A stretch of DNA of 64,000 bases, from positions 1,178,001 through 1,242,000 of the forward strand of contig NC_015717.1 of the NCBI RefSeq assembly GCF_000253295.1, in the 5' to 3' direction. The stretch's first letter is position 1; each line of letters starts with the position of its first letter. Positions 23,481-32,614 of this stretch are shown here, one piece after another. This DNA is from Hyphomicrobium sp. MC1 (GTDB lineage: Bacteria > Pseudomonadota > Alphaproteobacteria > Rhizobiales > Hyphomicrobiaceae). The position numbers and the translations under genes are program-made. Below the pieces are notes generated by a model, which saw nothing but the letters and a program-made list of their open reading frames with translations, searched no databases and was not told the origin of the DNA.

Positions 23481-23610
23481 TTTCGAGGGCGCAGTCCGAA
23501 AGGCCGATCCGTTACAAACCAGCGTATAATTTAAAACCGAGCGCAAAAGCGGCACGTTGAGTCGGCAAATGCGGTTCAATCCGCGTTAATCTTTCGAAAG
23601 GACTGCCGAA

Positions 23611-24000
23611 GTGTCCCAAAATCCCCTGATCAGCATCATCGATGACGATGAGGCGGTTCGCGTGGCAACCGAGAGCCTTGTGCGGTCTCTCGGCTTCGGG
23701 GCAACTACGTTCGCTTCAGCGGAAGAATTCTTGAATTCTGCCCGGTTGCAGGAAATTTCGTGCGTCATCACTGATGTCAACATGCCGGGCATGACCGGCG
23801 TGGAGTTGCAGTCGTATCTTCAGGCGCAGGGCCATAATGTGCCGATGATCTTTATTACAGCGTTTCCGGAAGAGCGGACGCGGCAGCGCGTAAATGCTGC
23901 CGGCGCGATCGGCTTTTTAAGCAAGCCATTTGACGGCGGCGCTATGATTCAATGCATCGATAAGGCTCTCGGGCGGGACTGCGAACCCACGCGTCACTGA
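23611..24000 (+). CDS. Stand-alone receiver-domain response regulator
   Basis: 129 residues from GTG 23611, with an AAGGA-type site upstream. It is a single CheY-like receiver of FixJ/NtrC type: acidic residues Asp11-Asp13 ('IIDDDEAVR'), phosphorylated Asp55 in 'VITDVNMPGM', Thr83 ('FITAF') and Lys105 ('FLSKPF'). There is no output domain after residue 125, so it acts by protein contact or as a phosphate sink. No histidine kinase is nearby. Its stop is followed by a 15-bp hairpin shared with the convergent htrA gene. Confidence 0.9.
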   Translation: MSQNPLISIIDDDEAVRVATESLVRSLGFGATTFASAEEFLNSARLQEISCVITDVNMPGMTGVELQSYLQAQGHNVPMIFITAFPEERTRQRVNAAGAIGFLSKPFDGGAMIQCIDKALGRDCEPTRH

Positions 24001-24029
24001 CTGTACGTCACTCATGATGCTTCATACTC

Positions 24030-24063
24030 AATCGGCAGCGGATAGAGATATCCGCTGCCGATT
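24030..24063. terminator. Bidirectional 15-bp hairpin between receiver gene and htrA
   Basis: AATCGGCAGCGGATA (24030-24044) pairs perfectly with TATCCGCTGCCGATT (24049-24063) around a GAGA tetraloop. It lies between two convergent genes. T-runs are weak on both sides, so it may protect 3' ends as much as terminate. Confidence 0.7.
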
Positions 24064-24076
24064 GCATTTCGATCTC

Positions 24077-25612
24077 TTAGCCCTGGCTTGTGGTCGGAAC
24101 GGCGACGAAGCGATCGCCCTGTGCCGTCTTCAACTGCATGAGAACGGCGCGCTTGTTCGCGTTCCTAGCCGCACGCAGGGCTTCCTTGACATCGGCTGGC
24201 CCGGAGACCGACTTGCCGCCAACGGACAGGATGACGTCGCCCTGCTGGATGCCTTTCTCGGCGGCCTTACCTTCCGGATCGACATTCATCACGACCGCAC
24301 CATGCGTACCGGCGCCGTCCACCTGATCGGCCGGAGCCAGCGTCATGCCGAGTTTGAAGTCGCTCTCGGAGCCTTGGTCGTTCTGGGCGGTCTTGCCATC
24401 CGGATATTTGCCGACGTGAAGGTCGACGCTGTGCTTTTCGCCGTTACGGATGTAGGCGATCTTGATCTCCGAGCCTGGCGATACCGCAGCGATGGTCCGA
24501 GCGAGATCGCGGCCGTCTTTGATCTCGTGATCGTTGACGGAAACAATCACGTCTTGCGACTTCAATCCGGCGCGAGCCGCGGGGCCGCCATCCTGCGGTT
24601 CATCGACGAGAGCGCCTTTGGCTTCCTTCAGGCCCAGACTGTCGGCGATGTCGGCCGTGACAGGCTGAATGGAGACGCCGATCCAACCGCGGGTAACGTG
24701 ACCGCTCGAGCGAAGTTGCTCGGCAACGTATTTCACCGTTTCGGCGGGAATGTCGAATGCGATGCCGACCGAACCGCCGGACGGCGAAAAGATCGCCGTG
24801 TTCACGCCGACGACTTCGCCGTTCTGATTGAACGTCGGGCCGCCTGAGTTGCCCTTGTTGATCGGGGCGTCGATCTGAATGAAATCGTCGTAAGGGCCGG
24901 AGCCGATGTCACGTCCGTTTGCCGAGACGATACCCGCCGTGACCGTGCCGCCGAGGCCGAACGGGTTGCCCATCGCGACGACCCAGTCGCCGATTCGCGG
25001 AGATTGGGTTGCGAGGCGGACGTAGGGGAAGTCTCCGGAGCTATCGACCTTCAGAAGCGCAAGGTCGGTCTTAGGATCCGTGCCGGCGACCTTGGCTTTG
25101 TAGCGCTTGCCGTCGGTGGTCATGATCTCGACGCTCTTGGCGTGATCGACAACGTGGTTGTTGGTGATCAGGTAGCCGTCTGCCGAGATAAAGAAGCCTG
25201 AACCCTGTGCCTGCATCAGGTGCGGTTTTCCGCTATCCTGAGACTGCGGTCCGAACTGGAACGGAAGGCCCTGGAAAGGCGTGCCTTCAAAGGGATTCTG
25301 ACCTTGTCCAGACTGGCCGGAGTCGGCGACCTGATCGACTTCTTCAGCTTTCACGAACACGGAAACAACGGCTGGTTTCACGCGTTCGACCAGATTCGCA
25401 AAGCTCGGAACGGCCTGCTGCGGCGCATTTGATGTGCTGACATCGGCGACCGGCGTCAGTAAGGAACTCGGGGCGGGTTTCTCTGCCGCGAAAACAGCGC
25501 CGGCGCCGAGAACGGCAATCATTGCGGCGCAGGCTGCCAATTTCGCCTTGTGGCGCGCAATCACGCGGCCGACACCTGAATGTTGCGGCGCGTTCATGTT
25601 GGTCTCATCCAT
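24077..25612 (-). CDS. degP: Periplasmic serine protease HtrA/DegP
   Basis: 511 residues. A signal segment (about 24-43, 'KLAACAAMIAVLGAGAVFAA') leads to a trypsin-like domain with the full triad: His153 ('ITNNHVVDHA'), Asp183 ('DPKTDLALLKV') and Ser256 ('NKGNSGGPT'). Two PDZ domains follow ('RGWIGVSIQPVTADIADSLG' and the C-terminal 'EKGIQQGDVILSVGGKSV'). A Gln/Gly/Pro-rich loop lies at about 95-130, as in Do-type proteases. It degrades or refolds damaged envelope proteins. An alternative start is ATG 25597. It is monocistronic, with convergent and divergent neighbours. Confidence 0.95.
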   Translation of the reverse strand: MDETNMNAPQHSGVGRVIARHKAKLAACAAMIAVLGAGAVFAAEKPAPSSLLTPVADVSTSNAPQQAVPSFANLVERVKPAVVSVFVKAEEVDQVADSGQSGQGQNPFEGTPFQGLPFQFGPQSQDSGKPHLMQAQGSGFFISADGYLITNNHVVDHAKSVEIMTTDGKRYKAKVAGTDPKTDLALLKVDSSGDFPYVRLATQSPRIGDWVVAMGNPFGLGGTVTAGIVSANGRDIGSGPYDDFIQIDAPINKGNSGGPTFNQNGEVVGVNTAIFSPSGGSVGIAFDIPAETVKYVAEQLRSSGHVTRGWIGVSIQPVTADIADSLGLKEAKGALVDEPQDGGPAARAGLKSQDVIVSVNDHEIKDGRDLARTIAAVSPGSEIKIAYIRNGEKHSVDLHVGKYPDGKTAQNDQGSESDFKLGMTLAPADQVDGAGTHGAVVMNVDPEGKAAEKGIQQGDVILSVGGKSVSGPADVKEALRAARNANKRAVLMQLKTAQGDRFVAVPTTSQG

Positions 25613-25901
25613 TCGTAGTCTTCCTGATTTTACGAGGTGCAGTGCGGGGGATCGGCACTGGCCCCGGGCTGGGGTTGACGCGAATGTGCCAAAGCCAAGC
25701 TTTCCGGAATCCGTCCAATGGCTTAAAAATCAGAAAGTAAAAGCCCTATTCCATTCGGCGCAATTGTTCCGGCAAAATGCGCTGTATATCGTGCAATCGG
25801 ACAATTTCAGATCGTTTGAGAAAGAAAGCGACCCTCCAGAGCCGCTAGTTTCAACCCATACAGGCGTCGTCCGCAGCGGCGGACGCTCAGGAGAGACGGC
25901 A

Positions 25902-26192
25902 ATGGCAAATCGAGTTTATTCGTACAACGAAGCAGCCGAGCACGATCCGATCGTTCTGGCTGACGTCGACGAAGCCGCGGCGGTTTATCCGGATCACGAC
26001 ATCGTTACGCGCCATTTCGACAGGCCGTTGACGATCGGGGATTTCGTCAGCTCGATCGCGGACGGTGCGGATGGACATGGTGGATTGCCGACCTATCTGC
26101 GGATCACGCTGCAAGGCGACGCCGCTAAAATTCGCCGGCTGATGGTGGATGAGCCGCGCAAGGCTCGCACATCCAAGCGGGCGTCGCACTAA
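25902..26192 (+). CDS. Hypothetical protein
   Basis: 96 residues from ATG 25902 with AGGAGA upstream. No signal peptide or membrane segment. The composition is acidic in the first half ('DPIVLADVDEAAAVYPDHD') and basic at the end ('DEPRKARTSKRASH'). No family is recognised. It lies alone between htrA and the DUF1269 gene. Confidence 0.65.
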   Translation: MANRVYSYNEAAEHDPIVLADVDEAAAVYPDHDIVTRHFDRPLTIGDFVSSIADGADGHGGLPTYLRITLQGDAAKIRRLMVDEPRKARTSKRASH

Positions 26193-26348
26193 ACCGTTTG
26201 CGGTCGAAGCGGTGGTTCTAACCGGGCATTTACCGCTTCGAGATTTCTCGCGCTCGAGCATTCGTCAATTTGATCTATTTCGTTGGCAAATATGCTGCGA
26301 TGCCCGATGAAAGGGCTGCCAGGAACCCAACAGGTGGAGTGAGCCCCC

Positions 26349-26870
26349 ATGTCTGATCTCGTCGTCATCGTCTATCCGTCCGAGGCAAAGGCCGAGGAAA
26401 TGCGCACGAAGCTGTTCGATCTTCAAAAAGAGTATCTGATCGAGATCAAGGATGCCGTGATTGCGGTCAAGCACGACGACGGCAAAGTGAAGCTCAATCA
26501 GCTCATCAACACGACCGCGGCCGGTGCGCTTTCGGGCGGCTTCTGGGGCACGCTGGTCGGCATGATTTTCCTGATGCCGCTGCTTGGTGCTGCTGTGGGC
26601 GCGGCGTCCGGCGCGCTTGGCGGCGCGCTTTCCGATTACGGCATCAACGATGATTTCATGAAGGATCTCTCGGCAAGCCTGCAGCCTGGAAGCGCTGCGC
26701 TGTTCGTCGAGATCAAGAAGATGACGGAAGACAAGGTGTTCGAAGCGATCAAGGGCACCGGCGGCGTCGTACTCAAGACGTCTCTAGATCATACGAAGGA
26801 ACAGGCCCTGCGCGACGCGATCGCGACGCATGCCCCAGCGATGGCTGCAGCGCAGCCTCCGGCAGCCTGA
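26349..26870 (+). CDS. DUF1269 membrane protein
   Basis: 173 residues. The N-terminal 'MSDLVVIVYPSEAKAEEMRT' and 'VAVKH'-like strand are followed by a Gly/Ala-rich membrane hairpin (about 60-95, 'GGFWGTLVGMIFLMPLLGAA', 'GAASGALGGALSDYG') and a soluble C-terminal part ('SAALFVEIKKMTEDKVFEAI'). This is the DUF1269 layout, often linked to stress response in alphaproteobacteria, though its function is not known. A hairpin terminator follows. Confidence 0.85.
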   Translation: MSDLVVIVYPSEAKAEEMRTKLFDLQKEYLIEIKDAVIAVKHDDGKVKLNQLINTTAAGALSGGFWGTLVGMIFLMPLLGAAVGAASGALGGALSDYGINDDFMKDLSASLQPGSAALFVEIKKMTEDKVFEAIKGTGGVVLKTSLDHTKEQALRDAIATHAPAMAAAQPPAA

Positions 26871-26928
26871 CCGGCGGCAGGTACGGCCGCATTGCTGGCA
26901 TCCTGGTTATTGATAGAAATTCATGATG

Positions 26929-26963
26929 CGCCGTCCGGATATCTTCGGGCGGCGTATTTGTTT
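26929..26963 (+). terminator. Intrinsic terminator after the DUF1269 gene
   Basis: CGCCGTCCG (26929-26937) pairs with CGGGCGGCG (26946-26954), one G-T wobble, and is followed by TATTTGTTT. Confidence 0.6.
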
Positions 26964-27004
26964 ACGCGAAGTGACTAAAGTCCCGCGAGGAGTCGGTAAA
27001 CTTC

Positions 27005-28111
27005 CTAATTGAAGATGCTCCAGGGCGAGCTGACGTCCTCATCCTTGGGTTTGGCGCCTTTTCTATATTTCGACGCCGGCATTTTAACGGGCCGGCTATC
27101 CTCCACCACGCCATCGATGAGCGTCGGTTTGGTTGCGACCCTTTTATAGCGGGAGGGCGATTTGCGGCGCGGCGCTGCTGCCGAAGCGTTCGCATTTCCC
27201 GTTCCCGGTGCGGCTGCCATCGGCCACATGATCGAGCGGGCGACCATAGGGTTGGCTGCTTTTGCTGCGGCTTTGGCGGCCAGCGCCTTCTCGGCCGCGG
27301 CGTCATAGGAGGCGATTGTGTCGACCTGGCTCTTCGGCACGAGGTGGACGACCTTATACCCACGGTCGTGCAGTTCTTTCAGCAGGTCAGGAAGCTGTGC
27401 CGCCGTCCAGGGATGAATGTCGTGCATCAGGATGATGCCCTTCTTCTGCTTGGCGAGCTGCGAAAGAATATTCTGCTCGACGACCTTTGGGCTGCGTGTC
27501 CGATAGTCTTTGGAGTCGACGTCGATCCAAACCGCGCCGATGTTGCGCGATTTCAGATAGGCTTCCGTCTGTTTGGTGGCGTTGAGATAGGGAAAGCGAA
27601 AAAGCGGCGCGGCCGGGGTGCCGTTGGCTTTCGAGACGGTCGAGACCGCAGCTTCGATCTCCTGCTTCGCCTTTTCAAACGAGATGGCGCGGATATTCTT
27701 GTGAGACCACGTGTGCGTGCCGACGGTGTTGTCGCCCGCCGCGACTTCCTTCACCATATCGGGGTTGGCAAGCGCCATCTGACCGACCATGAAGAATGTC
27801 GCCTTCGTGCATTGATCGGCAAGCGCCTTGAGAATTGGTCCGGTGACAGACTTTAGCGGGCCGTCGTCGAATGTCAGGACGACTTCGCCATCGTTGAGAA
27901 ATTGCTTGGCGCCGGATTTATCACCGCCGATGTCACCGCCACCCGCGGTGTCGATTTCAACGATACGCGACACGCCAAGCTTGGTGGTGTCGCCCGCACA
28001 TGCGTCGGCCTTGACGGCGGCGCCGGGCTCGATTTCGGCCGACAGCTGATCGTGCGTGGCAAATGCCAACAGCGACGCAACAGCCAGGATATAGACGGAA
28101 ACGTACCGCAT
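27005..28111 (-). CDS. Polysaccharide deacetylase (NodB-homology domain), secreted
   Basis: 368 residues with a signal peptide ('VYILAVASLLAFATHDQLSA'). The carbohydrate-esterase 4 motifs are present in order: 'VVLTFDDGP' (metal and base Asp), 'HTWSHKN' (metal His), 'FRFPYLN' and 'GIILMHDIHPWT'. It removes acetyl groups from GlcNAc polymers such as peptidoglycan or a polysaccharide. A basic, Ala-rich tail (about 285-368) follows the domain and may bind the wall. No polysaccharide operon is adjacent. Confidence 0.92.
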   Translation of the reverse strand: MRYVSVYILAVASLLAFATHDQLSAEIEPGAAVKADACAGDTTKLGVSRIVEIDTAGGGDIGGDKSGAKQFLNDGEVVLTFDDGPLKSVTGPILKALADQCTKATFFMVGQMALANPDMVKEVAAGDNTVGTHTWSHKNIRAISFEKAKQEIEAAVSTVSKANGTPAAPLFRFPYLNATKQTEAYLKSRNIGAVWIDVDSKDYRTRSPKVVEQNILSQLAKQKKGIILMHDIHPWTAAQLPDLLKELHDRGYKVVHLVPKSQVDTIASYDAAAEKALAAKAAAKAANPMVARSIMWPMAAAPGTGNANASAAAPRRKSPSRYKRVATKPTLIDGVVEDSRPVKMPASKYRKGAKPKDEDVSSPWSIFN

Positions 28112-28394
28112 CTCTCTCGCTTCGTTCAGGGAGCCGAAGCGGACTATTATGAGGGCGAATATGAATGATCAAGCAACGGCGATTATCCTCCGCCGATCCT
28201 CGGCGCGCTGTTACTGAAGTGCCGCTTTTAGCTGTATTTCTTACGTTTTTGTAAAGCCAAATATGAACGAATGCTGACGATCTGACCTTGCGGGCGCGAT
28301 TTTGGGCTGACTGGCGATGCGCTGGAGCCCGCTGACAACCTCCGTGATTTGCGTCATAGAGCAGCCCTCTCAAGATCAGGAGGTGGAACGATCG
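28112..28394. other. Divergent intergenic region
   Basis: About 280 bases between the deacetylase (minus) and the acetyltransferase (plus). No clear RNA or promoter consensus is seen; the only feature is the strong AGGAGGTGG ribosome-binding site at its right end. Confidence 0.5.
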
Positions 28395-28832
28395 ATGGTC
28401 AGTGTCAGGCCTGTGGTTGCGAGCGACGAAGATGCGTGGCTCAAACTCTTTCGGGATTATATTGTTTTCTACAAAGCCAGCGTGCCGGACGAGATCATCG
28501 CACTGACGTGGCGCCGTCTTCTTAATCAGGAAGACAACATGATGGCGCTGGCTGCCGTCGACGATAGCGGAAACATGCTCGGAATCGCCACGCTGGTCTT
28601 CCACCGTTCGACGTGGGCGTCGAGCTGGTATTGTTATCTTGAAGACCTATTCGTCGCACCGGAGGCGCGTGGGCTGGGCGTCGGGCGGGCGCTTATTGAA
28701 GCCGTCTACGCGGAAGCGGATCGTCGCGGCGCTGGGCGGACCTATTGGGCGACGCAAGATCACAATGCGACGGCGCGCAAACTCTATGATCGCATCGGAA
28801 CGCTCACGGAGTTCGTGCAGTATCGGCGATGA
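28395..28832 (+). CDS. GNAT-family N-acetyltransferase
   Basis: 145 residues from ATG 28395, chosen because AGGAGGTGG lies 8 bases upstream. The acetyl-CoA loop is clear: 'YLEDLFVAPEARGLGVGRAL', followed by 'ADRRGAGRTYWATQDHNATA' and the closing 'LYDRIG'. The substrate is likely a small amine or amino acid; it cannot be told. A single gene. Confidence 0.9.
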   Translation: MVSVRPVVASDEDAWLKLFRDYIVFYKASVPDEIIALTWRRLLNQEDNMMALAAVDDSGNMLGIATLVFHRSTWASSWYCYLEDLFVAPEARGLGVGRALIEAVYAEADRRGAGRTYWATQDHNATARKLYDRIGTLTEFVQYRR

Positions 28833-28893
28833 GCTGTCGATCGGCGCGTGTTCGCTCGCGCGCCGCTCTCCAAGCGGAGAGGAATCCGCGTGT

Positions 28894-29883
28894 CTAGACT
28901 AGACTGTTGATGTGATCGAAAAGCTCGACCGCTTGCGGATAGGCTCCGAGGATCTGGGACATTTCTCCGGAGAGCTCGCGCAAGCGGGTCTTTTGCGAGA
29001 TCGTGGGCGTTCCGGCGCGCATCAGAAGTTCGAGTTCCGACAAGCGTTGCTCCAAATGCTGCGTGCCGGATTGGCGCGCATAGAAGCGATGCATTTCGAC
29101 GATGGCCGGTAGCACGCCGCTATAATCGACAAAGCTTTCGGTCGGTGCCGGACTGGGTGAAGCGGCGCCATTCATCGCACCCGACAACGTCGGCTGCATG
29201 CGTTGCTGCGGATGCTGGCGTGATGGCGGCACGGTGTTTTCGGCCGGGTTTTGACGCGGCCTACCACCTGCCGTCTGAGGACTGCGATCGGACGCGCCGA
29301 CATTGGCGGGGCGACCTGATGGGCCGGCATGTTGCGAGGTATGATCAGGCGCGGGGAGAGCTGCTGGCTGCATCGCGCCGCCGAGATTCTCGATGTGCCC
29401 ACGATCGAAGTTGACGTTGAACGTCATCGACTCGTCGCCGCGATTGATCTTGTCGGTGAGAATCGTGCGGACCTCTTCGAGAATCGTTCGGTCCGGAGCG
29501 GAGAAACGAGACAACACGCCATCCGTCGAAGAGATCAGCAGGTAATGCGTCTTGTCGTCGGGGCGCAGCGCAAGCGCGGCAAAGACGACGGCCAGAAAGC
29601 CGAGCAAGACCGTGCCGCCATTAGGAGCCAGCGGCCCCCATGTGAAGTCCGGCCGCATGGAACCCAACGCCATCAGCACAAATAGAAGCGTCAACAGCCA
29701 ATAGATTGCGGTCGGCCGGTGCGCGACATGCGTGCCCGTGCTGACCGTCGCGATATTGGCGATGGCGATCGTGCGCGTCGGCGTCGATAGCACGCGGCGG
29801 TCAATGCGCAGCGAACCGAAAGTTTTGGTCGCAGCCGCGCTCTCTCTGATACGTCCCGAAAATACCATCGAAAACCTGCTCAT
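28894..29883 (-). CDS. DUF6232-like membrane protein with Pro/Gln-rich linker
   Basis: 329 residues. The N-terminal 50 residues ('GSLRIDRRVLSTPTRTIAIA') and two membrane segments (about 58-80 and 86-106) resemble DUF6232 proteins. Residues about 170-245 form a low-complexity Pro/Gln/Ser/Gly linker, followed by a helical C-terminal domain ('TQHLEQRLSELELLMRAG'). Function unknown. It is 82 bp downstream of a coiled-coil exported protein on the same strand, so the pair may be an operon. Confidence 0.65.
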   Translation of the reverse strand: MSRFSMVFSGRIRESAAATKTFGSLRIDRRVLSTPTRTIAIANIATVSTGTHVAHRPTAIYWLLTLLFVLMALGSMRPDFTWGPLAPNGGTVLLGFLAVVFAALALRPDDKTHYLLISSTDGVLSRFSAPDRTILEEVRTILTDKINRGDESMTFNVNFDRGHIENLGGAMQPAALPAPDHTSQHAGPSGRPANVGASDRSPQTAGGRPRQNPAENTVPPSRQHPQQRMQPTLSGAMNGAASPSPAPTESFVDYSGVLPAIVEMHRFYARQSGTQHLEQRLSELELLMRAGTPTISQKTRLRELSGEMSQILGAYPQAVELFDHINSLV

Positions 29884-29964
29884 GGGACTACGTTAATAGT
29901 CCGAGCAGAAACATAGTCGATGCGGCAAGGAAACAGAAGCCTTGCACAGATGTCACACACGCGA

Positions 29965-31323
29965 TCAGCCGGCAGGAACATCAAGTTTCCTGGTGAGATC
30001 TTCGAATTCTCTACGCAACTCATCGCTTTTGAAGATCTGCTCAAAGCTCGGTGCTTCGAGTTTCTGGATCGCTTCGAAGGATGTCGAGCTTTCGCGAATC
30101 AAATTGCGAAGCTGGACGCTGGCTTCGACAGTCTCGTAAGTGTTGTCTGCAATCTTCAGATCGTGAGTCGCTTTGAGACGGGCACCGGCGATCTGTTCGC
30201 GTTGCTGCTGGAGATAGCGGCGATACGCCTTTGCTGCTTCATCGGCGACTTGCTGGCTGTCGCGATTCGATTGCAGCGCGCGTGTCTGATCGGGCCGATT
30301 GTCGGCCTTGAGCAGTTCGGACGTGCGCTTACGGGCGGCGGCGATGTCGGCGATGATGGTGTCGAGTTTCGGCAGATATTGCGTATCGATCTTGGCGATG
30401 GTCGCATCCTGGGCCTGTACCAGCATCGCAAACAGCGCCGCATGCATCGCAAAGTAGCGGCGCGCAGCTTCCATGTTATCGCCCGTGGTGCCAATGAGCT
30501 TGGCAAGCTGGCCGTCAATCAGCTTGGCGGCATTGAACACGGCGACGAGCCGGACGAGATCGCCGGAGAGCACGCTATCGAGAAGCAGATCGACCTGTTC
30601 TTGCGACAGCTCCACGCCTGCTGATTTCAACGCGGCTGCGATTTCGGCCTTCACGCTTTTGATTTCGGTGCGGTTCGCCTCGATGCGCTTGTTGTTCTCG
30701 GTGATCTGATCCTGGAGCGACGAGACGGTATCGGTCAGGATGCCGGGGAAGTCCGCGTCTTTCGGCGCGAGGAGCTGCTTTTCCTTGAGCTTTACGTTCG
30801 CGTCTTCAAGCTCGCGAATGTTGTGGCGGAGAAGTTCGACCCGCTTCTGCATTTCAACGACCGGCGCGTTCGTTACGATGCCGAGGGCGGCATCGAGCAG
30901 GCCGCGGACCTTGGTGTTGCGGTCCTCGCGGGTTTCCTTCCAGAACGGCGGAATAATGTAGTCGTCGCGGCTCGGCAGCTTTTCGGCGCCTGCGCGCGTG
31001 TCGGCTGCGTCGCGCAAGACGTTGTCGATGGCGGCCATCAGCGATTTGGCCTGCTCGTATTGCGGATCGCCATCGCGCGGATCGGAGGCTGCGGCCTTGG
31101 CAGCTTCTTCGGCGGCGCTAGGCTTCGATGGCTTTTTTGTTGGATCGAGAGCGTTCGTGGCACCCTCGGCGGCGGTCTTGCCTTCGACGGATTTCAGCCA
31201 GTCGGCGATCGCGTCGCGTTTGGCCGCTTGCGCGTGGGCGCCGCTGGAAAATCCCAGCAGAACAACGAGTGCAAGATACCCGGCCGATTTCACAACGAAA
31301 CTGGGCCTCCGCTCAACCGACAT
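29965..31323 (-). CDS. Exported coiled-coil protein of unknown function
   Basis: 452 residues from ATG 31323 (an ATG at 31368 adds 15). A signal peptide (about residues 10-31, 'AGYLALVVLLGFSSGAHAQA') precedes an Ala/Lys/Pro-rich region and then a long, almost entirely helical body with several coiled-coil stretches (for example 'LRHNIRELEDANVKLKEKQ' and 'ITENNKRIEANRTEIKSVKA'). No catalytic motif. It is probably periplasmic and structural or scaffolding. Confidence 0.75.
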   Translation of the reverse strand: MSVERRPSFVVKSAGYLALVVLLGFSSGAHAQAAKRDAIADWLKSVEGKTAAEGATNALDPTKKPSKPSAAEEAAKAAASDPRDGDPQYEQAKSLMAAIDNVLRDAADTRAGAEKLPSRDDYIIPPFWKETREDRNTKVRGLLDAALGIVTNAPVVEMQKRVELLRHNIRELEDANVKLKEKQLLAPKDADFPGILTDTVSSLQDQITENNKRIEANRTEIKSVKAEIAAALKSAGVELSQEQVDLLLDSVLSGDLVRLVAVFNAAKLIDGQLAKLIGTTGDNMEAARRYFAMHAALFAMLVQAQDATIAKIDTQYLPKLDTIIADIAAARKRTSELLKADNRPDQTRALQSNRDSQQVADEAAKAYRRYLQQQREQIAGARLKATHDLKIADNTYETVEASVQLRNLIRESSTSFEAIQKLEAPSFEQIFKSDELRREFEDLTRKLDVPAG

Positions 31324-31424
31324 AGCGCCTCCGGCGCGACAATGGCGATGAAAAATCCGGCAAATCAATGGTGCTGGGCTGATGTGGTTGATGCAATCTA
31401 TGCCGGCAGGAGGTTATCGCCGGG

Positions 31425-32066
31425 TTAGCGGGCAGCTGCGGCGCGGATCAGGCGGTAAAAGTCTTCGTCGATGCTGCGGGCGTCATCGAGGACGAGCATC
31501 TCGGCGAACGGCGGCGCGCTTTTGTTTATCGCCTCCGCCGGCTTGCTGCGATTGCCGCCGGCCGTTCCGAAATTAGCGTAAAGCCGTAACTTTCTCGGTG
31601 AAGGGTGGAGCGCAGCGTAGGGCTGCGGCGCGGACATCGTAACCAGCTGCCCGGAGGTTGCAAACACGGTCGCCGGTACGGCGCGCCCGACTTCGCGGAG
31701 AATGTGCTCAGCCAGCGGTCGCAGCCCTTTGGCTTCACGCAGCAGAGACTGAATGTCGGTTGCGGACGTCTTGGCCGGCGGTTGAATAGGCGGACGGAGC
31801 TTCGGCGCCCGCGGGGGCGGCTCGTCGGTCTGCACGGCGTGAAGATCGCCAGCGTAAATGAGGCGGCCGCCGTTATGATGGATGCGTTCAAGCCAGGACG
31901 CCCACGCGAACTGGAAGCCTTGCAGGCGCAGCCAGTCGATGATGTCGTTGCGCTCGGTGTGTCCGCTCTGGGCGATTGCGGTCATCCAGCCCGCGAGATC
32001 GCGGCCCGTGTCTTCGGCGAGATTGGCGACGAATTCGCGTTCTTTTTCGGCGTAAGCGGAACTCAT
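31425..32066 (-). CDS. DUF4287/DUF5655-domain protein
   Basis: 213 residues. The N-terminal part 'YAEKEREFVANLAEDTGRDL', 'GHTERNDIIDWLRLQGF' and 'ASWLERIHHNGGRLIY' is typical of DUF4287. The C-terminal 100 residues, with 'LRLYANFG', resemble DUF5655, a small predicted transport or binding domain. Function unknown. Only 12 bp separate it from the methyltransferase-like gene upstream on the same strand. Confidence 0.8.
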   Translation of the reverse strand: MSSAYAEKEREFVANLAEDTGRDLAGWMTAIAQSGHTERNDIIDWLRLQGFQFAWASWLERIHHNGGRLIYAGDLHAVQTDEPPPRAPKLRPPIQPPAKTSATDIQSLLREAKGLRPLAEHILREVGRAVPATVFATSGQLVTMSAPQPYAALHPSPRKLRLYANFGTAGGNRSKPAEAINKSAPPFAEMLVLDDARSIDEDFYRLIRAAAAR

Positions 32067-32078
32067 GGCGATCTGATA

Positions 32079-32570
32079 TCAGATCCAGCGGCGTGAGCGA
32101 GCCTTGTAAGCCAGATATTCATCGCCGAAGACCGCTTCCAGGTGCCGCTCCTCGGGAATGATCTGCAGAATTGTGACAAGAAGGCCAAAAAGCAATGCTG
32201 CCGCGACGAACCAGACCGACTTGGTGGTTTCCGCTCCATAGAGAAGAAGCATGACTTCGCCAAGGTAAATCGGGTTTCGGAAGCGGATGAACGGTCCTGA
32301 CGTGACGAGCTTGGTCGACGCTTTGTGCGGCAGGTAGGTCGTCCGGTGCCAGGCAAGCGTCGCGAAGCCCGACACGATCAAGAGCAGGCCGAAGACGCCG
32401 AATGCGACGCCTACCCAATGGCCCGCCCTATCGTCAAGGCCCGGCCAGGGAACGGGGGCGAATACCGTCAGCAGCCAAGCCGCCGCAATGGCGAGTGCGA
32501 ACAGTACCGGCGGCCAAGGGAACCGTGTCGCTGGCGTCGAGGGGAGGGAGTTGGGCGTCTCGTCGATCAT
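32079..32570 (-). CDS. Isoprenylcysteine carboxylmethyltransferase-family membrane protein
   Basis: 163 residues, about four membrane segments. The C-terminal core has the family pattern 'LPHKASTKLVTSGPFIRFRN' followed by 'PIYLGEVML', and 'IPEERHLEAVFGDEYLAYK' with terminal 'RRW'. Bacterial relatives methylate small lipids or thiols using S-adenosylmethionine; the substrate is unknown. Probably co-transcribed with the DUF4287 gene. Confidence 0.85.
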   Translation of the reverse strand: MIDETPNSLPSTPATRFPWPPVLFALAIAAAWLLTVFAPVPWPGLDDRAGHWVGVAFGVFGLLLIVSGFATLAWHRTTYLPHKASTKLVTSGPFIRFRNPIYLGEVMLLLYGAETTKSVWFVAAALLFGLLVTILQIIPEERHLEAVFGDEYLAYKARSRRWI

Positions 32571-32614
32571 TCGGGGAGATTATCGCCAAATGGCGAGGCG
32601 GTCAGCTCGGTCGA

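Noticed and set aside
23372..23560. Possible 62-residue protein over the candidate RNA
   Set aside because: The frame runs through both arms of a strong terminator and has no ribosome-binding site or protein-like pattern.
24014..24847. 277-codon plus-strand frame
   Set aside because: Antisense to htrA, whose catalytic triad and PDZ domains are intact.
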